This document shows positions 44,933 through 49,651 of a stretch of DNA of 49,651 nt, one piece after another. Position numbers and translations under genes: made by a program. Numbering within the stretch: position 1 is the stretch's first letter; each line of letters starts with the position of its first letter. The stretch spans positions 1 to 49,651 of the forward strand of contig NZ_JAJNAG010000025.1 of the NCBI RefSeq assembly GCF_021010575.1, given 5' to 3'. The notes beneath the pieces were generated by a model that worked only from the letters and a program-made list of their open reading frames with translations, was not told the DNA's origin and made no database searches. This stretch comes from Limnobaculum eriocheiris (lineage in GTDB: Bacteria; Pseudomonadota; Gammaproteobacteria; Enterobacterales; Enterobacteriaceae).

Positions 44933-45438
44933 GCCGGCTCCCTCGGATCGGGATTACCCAGCACTTCATCGGTTTGTTTGCGCCGCCATTCTGCCAGACG
45001 AGTGGCGATGGGCTCATTGTGCAGAGCCAGTATCTGAGCGGCCAGCAGGGCGGCATTGGCTGCACCGGCTTTGCCAATGGCCAGTGTACCCACAGGAATA
45101 CCGCGAGGCATCTGAACGATAGAGTACAGGCTATCGATGCCGCTCAGGGCTGCACTTTGTACCGGAACACCAAGTACGGGCACCAGGGTTTTAGCCGCCA
45201 GCATTCCCGGCAAATGCGCTGCACCGCCAGCACCTGCAATAATCACATCAAACCCATTGTTTTGTGCTTGCTCGGCAAAACTGAATAGCTTATCTGGTGT
45301 GCGGTGCGCAGAGACCACTTCGGTATGAAAAGGGATGTTTAACGCGGTCAGAATATCGGCGGCAAATTGCATGGTAGCCCAGTCACTTTTGGACCCCATA
45401 ACAATCGCAATTTTGGCCTTGGCAGCATTGGCTGGCAT
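44929..45438 (-). CDS. purE: N5-CAIR mutase PurE
   Basis: PurE converts N5-CAIR to CAIR. The 169-residue protein has [14 protein letters not shown] at the phosphate-binding N-terminus, [14 protein letters not shown] with the catalytic His, [32 protein letters not shown] and [15 protein letters not shown]. It is the first gene of purEK, with a PurR box 147 bp upstream. Confidence 0.97.
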   Translation of the reverse strand: MPANAAKAKIAIVMGSKSDWATMQFAADILTALNIPFHTEVVSAHRTPDKLFSFAEQAQNNGFDVIIAGAGGAAHLPGMLAAKTLVPVLGVPVQSAALSGIDSLYSIVQMPRGIPVGTLAIGKAGAANAALLAAQILALHNEPIATRLAEWRRKQTDEVLGNPDPREPA

Positions 45439-45584
45439 AGGTGTGACGCTCCTGTGTTTGTGCAGGCAGTAATTGAAATCTTAGGGTAAAACATAACGCT
45501 ACAACATACGGTTATCAACCAAAGTGCGACAATATGTTGATACTCATGCTATGAGGGCGTAGAGGATACCACGGCTTGTTAGTA

Positions 45585-45600
45585 AGGAAAACGTTTGCGT
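45585..45600 (-). promoter_or_regulatory. PurR operator for purEK
   Basis: Minus-strand ACGCAAACGTTTTCCT fits the PurR consensus (ACGCAAACGTTTGCGT) in the first eleven bases and is one base from the E. coli purE operator as I recall it. It lies 147 bp upstream of purE and just past the lpxH stop. PurR with hypoxanthine or guanine would repress purEK here. Confidence 0.85.
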
Positions 45601-45668
45601 AGTGTGATTTTTCATAATTATTGCGGAAAAATCAGCAACAAGATGGCAGGTAAAGCGGGTTTTGAAAG

Positions 45669-46394
45669 TCAGAGCGGAAAGCTTGCCAAATCAATTTTAT
45701 CGCCGGGATCGATACGTAATACCGAGCCATTATCATGCCAGGCACCCAGCACGACACGCTGAGACAGGCGCCTGCCAATGGTCATATCGTGAATGGCAGG
45801 TCGATGGGTATGACCATGTATCATATGTATCACTTGATGATCTTTGAGAGCTTTAATCACCGCCAGTGGATTGACGTCCATCATCAGTGAGGATTTAGTT
45901 CGGTTACTTCTTTTACTTTGGCGGCGTAGTTTTCCGGCGATTTTCTGGCGTAAAAACAGCGGCAGCGACAAGAAGATTTTCTGAATAATAGTATTATGAA
46001 TATAACGGCGAAAACGCAGATAGCCAGGATCGTCAATACACAGGGTATCGCCGTGCATAATCAGCATTTTCTGACCATAAACATCGATAACAGACTCTTC
46101 CGGCAGTAACACCATTTTACTGCGTTTGGCGAAATTTTTACCGATAAGGAAGTCGCGGTTGCCATGAATAAAGTAGCAGGGAACTCCCTTATCATGCAGT
46201 TGGGACAGTGCATTCGCGATGTTATCATGTAACTCATTGGGGTCATCATCACCGATCCAGAACTCGAACAGATCCCCTAAAATATAGAGGGCATCTGCAT
46301 GAACGGCCTCTCTTTGCAAAAAGGCGAGAAAACCGGCGGTAATGGTCGGCTCATGGTCACTGAGGTGAAGATCGGCGATGAATAATGTGGTCAT
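45669..46394 (-). CDS. lpxH: UDP-2,3-diacylglucosamine diphosphatase LpxH
   Basis: LpxH makes lipid X from UDP-diacylglucosamine in lipid A synthesis, at the inner membrane face. The 241-residue metallophosphatase shows [40 protein letters not shown] and HGHTHRP, covering the Mn-binding Asp, His and Asn residues. It follows ppiB by 9 bp in the same direction, as in E. coli. Confidence 0.97.
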   Translation of the reverse strand: MTTLFIADLHLSDHEPTITAGFLAFLQREAVHADALYILGDLFEFWIGDDDPNELHDNIANALSQLHDKGVPCYFIHGNRDFLIGKNFAKRSKMVLLPEESVIDVYGQKMLIMHGDTLCIDDPGYLRFRRYIHNTIIQKIFLSLPLFLRQKIAGKLRRQSKRSNRTKSSLMMDVNPLAVIKALKDHQVIHMIHGHTHRPAIHDMTIGRRLSQRVVLGAWHDNGSVLRIDPGDKIDLASFPL

Positions 46395-46403
46395 TGATGA
46401 TGA

Positions 46404-46901
46404 TTATTCTTCGTCAACGGTGACGCTATTGATGATCACATCTTCAACCGGAACGTCCTGATGCATACCAGAGCGTTTAGTTTTCACGGTTTTGATTTTA
46501 TCAACCACATCCATCCCTTCAACCACTTCAGCAAATACGCAGTATCCCCAGCCGTCACCGCTTTCTGAACGGAAATTCAGGAAGTCATTATCCACCAGGT
46601 TAATAAAGAATTGTGCTGTTGCAGAGTGAGGCGCAGCAGTACGAGCCATCGCCAGAGTACCACGGGTATTTTTCAGGCCGTTGTTGGCTTCGTTTTTAAT
46701 GCTGTCGTTGGTGTTTTTCTCATCCATACCGGAGGTATAACCGCCGCCCTGAATCATAAATCCATTGATTACGCGATGAAAAAGGGTTCCGTCATAGAAA
46801 CCGTTACGGCAATAATCTAAAAAATTTTGTGCAGTAACTGGCGCTTCTTTAGTGAAAAGCTTAATAGCGATATCACCATGGTTGGTATGAAGAGTAATCA
46901 T
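46404..46901 (-). CDS. ppiB: Cytoplasmic peptidyl-prolyl isomerase PpiB (cyclophilin B)
   Basis: This 165-residue cyclophilin has the core pattern [34 protein letters not shown] (catalytic Arg), [20 protein letters not shown] and [19 protein letters not shown]. It has no signal peptide, so it is cytoplasmic. In E. coli cysS is divergent from ppiB; here a 258-bp spacer and an IclR-type gene follow instead. Confidence 0.97.
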   Translation of the reverse strand: MITLHTNHGDIAIKLFTKEAPVTAQNFLDYCRNGFYDGTLFHRVINGFMIQGGGYTSGMDEKNTNDSIKNEANNGLKNTRGTLAMARTAAPHSATAQFFINLVDNDFLNFRSESGDGWGYCVFAEVVEGMDVVDKIKTVKTKRSGMHQDVPVEDVIINSVTVDEE

Positions 46902-47159
46902 TAAATATCCTGAGAATTAGTAGTTAATCAATCAACCGCCTATTGTATCTTAAGGTGCTAATTGCTGCACCCATTGGTTTATAGTATTTTGAAATAGATT
47001 GCCAGTACTTTATTCTGGTTTTGTTCTTAAGGCTGAATTATTCGGTTATTAAAGCCCGATTAATATCAATAATTGCGACTGTCTGCTGATGAATATGAGA
47101 ATTTCAGGAGTTATTCTCTGGTTATACCCTTCATCAGTCGGCTAATTAATCTTTAATCA

Positions 47160-47858
47160 TTATAGCGTTATATCTTGTATTGTAGAGATGAGTTGAAGGG
47201 CTAAAGGATGTAACTCTTTCTGTGTATCAGGCAAAAAACCCATCATAACCGCAGCGCCAATCAGACGCCCTGATGAACTAAATATAGGGCAAGATATCGC
47301 CCGGGCGCCGGGAATACCTTCGGTTTCTGTTAAACGAATGGAATAACCTGACTGGATGATTTGTTGCCGCTCTTCTTCGCTTAAGATTTTTTCGAACTTA
47401 TAGCTTTCGTCGTAAGTTAAAAAGATTTTTCCTGCGGCACTGTTGGTCAGTGGAATGGGGGTATTATCTTTATAATCAATTTCAATATTTTTATTGCTGC
47501 GATTGTACTGAACCAGATTAATTGAATTACCTTTCTGAATGGCAAGGCCCGTAGAGATATTGAGCTTATCTCTAAGTTGCGATAACGCATTATTGATAGC
47601 CGTTAACGTACCATTTTGCTTTTGCGCCACGGCACCCAATACGGATAGCTTATTACCAAGAGAGTAGAGGCTGGTTTCCGGATCCTGATAAATCATATTA
47701 CATCGGCTTAATGACACCAGATATTTATGCAATCGACTTTTTGACAGCCCGGACAGGCGCGCAATATCTATTGCTCTGGCTGGTTTATCGTGTTCAGCAA
47801 GTGTTTCCAGAATAGTAATTGCTATCTCTACAGAGTTTATACCCTGAGTATCTGACAT
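47160..47858 (-). CDS. IclR-family transcriptional regulator
   Basis: The 232-residue protein has an N-terminal winged helix-turn-helix (VEIAITILETLAEHDKPARA, IARLSGLSKSRLHKYLVSL) and the IclR effector domain with PLTNSAAGKIFLTY, GYSIRLTETEGIPGARAISC and PIFSSSGRLIGAAVMMGF. The ligand is unknown. It is divergent from the molybdopterin oxidoreductase gene and probably controls it, perhaps through the large palindrome between them. Composition is AT-rich. Confidence 0.9.
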   Translation of the reverse strand: MSDTQGINSVEIAITILETLAEHDKPARAIDIARLSGLSKSRLHKYLVSLSRCNMIYQDPETSLYSLGNKLSVLGAVAQKQNGTLTAINNALSQLRDKLNISTGLAIQKGNSINLVQYNRSNKNIEIDYKDNTPIPLTNSAAGKIFLTYDESYKFEKILSEEERQQIIQSGYSIRLTETEGIPGARAISCPIFSSSGRLIGAAVMMGFLPDTQKELHPLALQLISTIQDITL

Positions 47859-48014
47859 CCGAAATAAGCCTCAACAAACAGTACGAATAGAAAAACAGTC
47901 GGAGAGTTTACCTTTTTTTAGCCAGTCTGACCAGAATAACCCCGATAACGCTGATTTAAACGACCATAGTGGTGTTTTGCTACTCCTAATGTTGATTAAG
48001 CATAAAGAGGTAAG

Positions 48015-48028
48015 TTGATCTTGATCAG
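48015..48028 (+). promoter_or_regulatory. FNR-like box upstream of the oxidoreductase gene
   Basis: TTGATCTTGATCAG matches the FNR consensus TTGAT-N4-ATCAA at nine of ten fixed bases. It lies 115 bp upstream of an anaerobic-type molybdoenzyme, so oxygen-regulated expression is plausible. CRP-type sites have a different core. Confidence 0.6.
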
Positions 48029-48029
48029 T

Positions 48030-48063
48030 ACACCATAAGTTAACCATGGTTAACTTATGGTGT
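48030..48063. promoter_or_regulatory. 34-bp perfect palindrome between IclR gene and oxidoreductase gene
   Basis: The left arm ACACCATAAGTTAACCA (48030-48046) is followed directly by its exact reverse complement (48047-48063), with no spacer. It starts two bases after the FNR-like box and lies 80 bp before the oxidoreductase ATG. It may be the operator for the divergent IclR protein; as RNA it would form a 15-bp hairpin with a short T-run (TCTTTT) after it, so attenuation is also possible. Confidence 0.8.
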
Positions 48064-48142
48064 CTTTTGTGTACTAGTTAGATGAAAGACGGGTAAATGT
48101 GAGGAGAAGTGAGCATAAAACATAAGATGTGGCGGAAACATC

Positions 48143-49528
48143 ATGAAAAACATATCGGATATCAGACTGAATCGTCGAACCTTACTAAAACTAAAAGGAT
48201 TGGGGGTAATTGGCCTTGCCAGTATCTCGCCTTGTGCGTTTTCACTGGCGAGTGAAGATAAAAAACCATTACCAAGAGTTCGCTTAAAGCTCAGCGATTA
48301 TCAGACTTTTCGCTCCACCTGCGCGATGGAGTGTTTACACTGTAATTTAACGGCCTATGTCTATCAGGGTGAGCTGAAAAAGATTGAAGCCAGTAAAGAT
48401 TTTAACGTGAAGTGCTGTCTACGAGGAATGAGCCGTACTAAGTGGGTCTACCATAAACAGCGGGTCAAAACGCCGCTGCTTCGGGTAGGTGAAAAAGGGG
48501 AAGGTAAATTTAAGCCAATCTCATGGGATGAGGCATTGGATCTGATTGAGAAAAACATTCGCGACACCATTGCCACCCATGGCAATAAAGGAATGTTGAT
48601 TTCTACCCATGCGGGCAATATGGACTCCATCAAAAACGACATGGGGAAGGCCTTTTTCGACTATTTGGGTGGTTCAACCAAACAGGCGGGCTCTCTGTGT
48701 TGTTCAGCGGTAACCGCTGCCATGATGCCAATGGTAGGGCTACGCTATGCGGATATGCGCGATACCATCGCTGATAGCCGCTATATTCTTTGCTGGGGAA
48801 ATAACCCGGCGGTCACCATGCAGGCCTATTTTAAAGAGTATATTAAAGCCCAGGCCAATGGCGCTCGCTTAGTGGTAATTGACCCGCGCTTTAATGAAAC
48901 GGCCGCCAAAGCGGATGAGTGGATCCCTATTATACCGGGTACCGATACAGCGCTGGCGCTGGGGATGATAAAAATCATCATGGATGAGCAACTGTATGAC
49001 GTTGATTTTTTACGTCAACATACTGGTGCCGTCTATCTGGTTGATGCCCGGAAAAAACAGCTGCGGGAAAAGCCGGATGATGCGGAAAGCTATCTGGTGT
49101 ATGACACATTAACCAAGAGTATGGTTCGTCATGATGCGCCGGGTATTGTACCTGCACTTACCAAAGCGGAATTACCCGCTGATGCTGAATATACCACGGT
49201 ATTTGAACTGATCCGTACCGAATCACAACAGTGGAATTTGGCTAAAGTTGAAGCCGAAACCGACGTTCCTGCGGCAACGGTACTTCGTCTGGCAAGAGAG
49301 TACGCCAGTAATAAACCATCAATGATCGTACAGAACATGTCCGGCGCACAGCGTACCGAATTTGGTACTTATGTGGCGGCAGGGCAATTCTATCTGGCAT
49401 TGCTGACCGGCAATATGGGTAAAGCCGGTGGTGGGGTATGTGATGCCGGTGGTGTTCGTCAGATGATGAAGATCAACGCGCCGTTACCGGCACCAAAAGA
49501 CGTACAGAAGATCCCGCCTATTCCCTGA
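48143..49528 (+). pseudogene. Tat-exported molybdopterin oxidoreductase, truncated by a stop at codon 462
   Basis: The N-terminus has a twin-arginine signal (NRRTLLKLKGLG). Then come Cys residues for an iron-sulfur cluster (CAMECLHC ... CCLRG), the molybdopterin domains KPISWDEALDLIEKNI, AGSLCCSAVTAAMM (probable Mo-ligand Cys), ILCWGNNPAVTMQAYF and VVIDPRFNETAAKADEWIPI, and LTGNMGKAGGGVCDAGG. This is the DMSO reductase superfamily, whose catalytic subunits are usually 750 residues or more; the C-terminal cofactor-binding domain is missing. The frame stops at TGA (49526) and stays open for 16 codons after it (GIPSNEQVKKDR...), so a nonsense change is possible. A hairpin follows. Substrate is unknown. 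Confidence 0.75.
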
Positions 49529-49559
49529 GGAATCCCCAGTAATGAGCAGGTAAAAAAAG

Positions 49560-49625
49560 ACAGGCATAGAGTTTTGTGATCTACTGATTGTGCTATCAAT
49601 TCAATGAGATCACCTCTATGCCTGT
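49560..49625. repeat. Long interrupted hairpin at the right edge
   Basis: ACAGGCATAGAG (49560-49571) and CTCTATGCCTGT (49614-49625) are exact inverted copies, and nested GTGATCT (49576-49582) and AGATCAC (49607-49613) extend the stem. An ATG at 49618 opens a frame (PVYQVCQKFF) that runs off the window. This may be the end of a mobile element that cut the oxidoreductase gene, or only a terminator. I cannot name an IS family from this much. Confidence 0.55.
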
Positions 49626-49651
49626 TTACCAAGTATGTCAGAAGTTTTTCC

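Noticed and set aside
49526-49528. TGA in the molybdoenzyme as a selenocysteine codon
   Set aside because: Selenocysteine in this superfamily sits at the Mo ligand near residue 180, where this protein has Cys; the TGA is far downstream and read-through ends after 16 codons.
1-49651. CRISPR arrays, rRNA and tRNA genes
   Set aside because: No regularly spaced direct repeats, cloverleaf or rRNA-like sequence was seen on either strand.

Overview
The window is chromosomal DNA from a gammaproteobacterium of the order Enterobacterales. The gene order cueR-ybbJ-qmcA ... ybbN-ybbO-tesA/ybbA-ybbP and purK-purE-lpxH-ppiB is close to the E. coli K-12 order, and the Cys, Pur, LpxH and PpiB proteins match enterobacterial versions almost residue for residue. 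A deeper-branching family such as Budviciaceae is possible, but this is a guess; the genus cannot be fixed by eye.

Region by region. (1) 1-11.5 kb: the distal half of a type VI secretion (T6SS) locus. It runs from a partial DUF6708-like gene through a PAAR spike-tip protein and an unknown two-TM protein to tssM, tssA, tssF, tssG, tssJ and tssE, and ends with a small orphan gene. (2) 11.5-16.1 kb: an AT-rich, island-like block read leftward. It holds a decayed DUF2787 copy, a lipoprotein, a YfjP-like GTPase, an intact DUF2787 gene and a P4-type tyrosine integrase. (3) 16.1-33.5 kb: assimilatory sulfate reduction. The cysJIH operon and the cysG-cysD-cysN-cysC operon are separated by about 6 kb that carries ccdAB, a YghX-like hydrolase and an antiporter/decarboxylase acid-resistance pair. 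The methyltransferase gene tam and the sulfate-binding protein gene sbp follow. (4) 33.6-43.8 kb: a three-gene operon ending in cueR, then ybbJ-qmcA, an MFS transporter, cnoX, ybbO, tesA, ybbA and ybbP. A pair of inverted intergenic repeats brackets ybbJ-qmcA-MFS. (5) 43.9-46.9 kb: purEK with a PurR box, lpxH and ppiB. (6) 47.1-49.65 kb: an IclR-type regulator divergent from a Tat-exported molybdopterin oxidoreductase that stops at 461 residues. The space between them holds an FNR-like box and a 34-bp perfect palindrome. A long interrupted hairpin lies at the right edge.

How the genes work together. CysJI/CysH and CysDNC carry sulfate from activation (APS, PAPS) to sulfide. CysG makes the siroheme CysI needs, and Sbp captures sulfate outside the cell. 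TssM/TssJ (membrane complex) and TssA/E/F/G (baseplate and priming) are core T6SS parts; the sheath, Hcp, VgrG, TssK/L and ClpV genes must lie outside the window. The antiporter plus decarboxylase would export protons as decarboxylated basic amino acid.

Most notable for follow-up: two apparent single-base insertions in A/T runs, one breaking the antiporter and one breaking a small gene translationally coupled to cueR; the cueR operon with two uncharacterised partners; a CcdB whose gyrase-poisoning C-terminus is changed; the inverted repeat pair; the truncated oxidoreductase with its palindromic promoter; and the GTPase-lipoprotein pair in the island. I see no CRISPR array, rRNA or tRNA.
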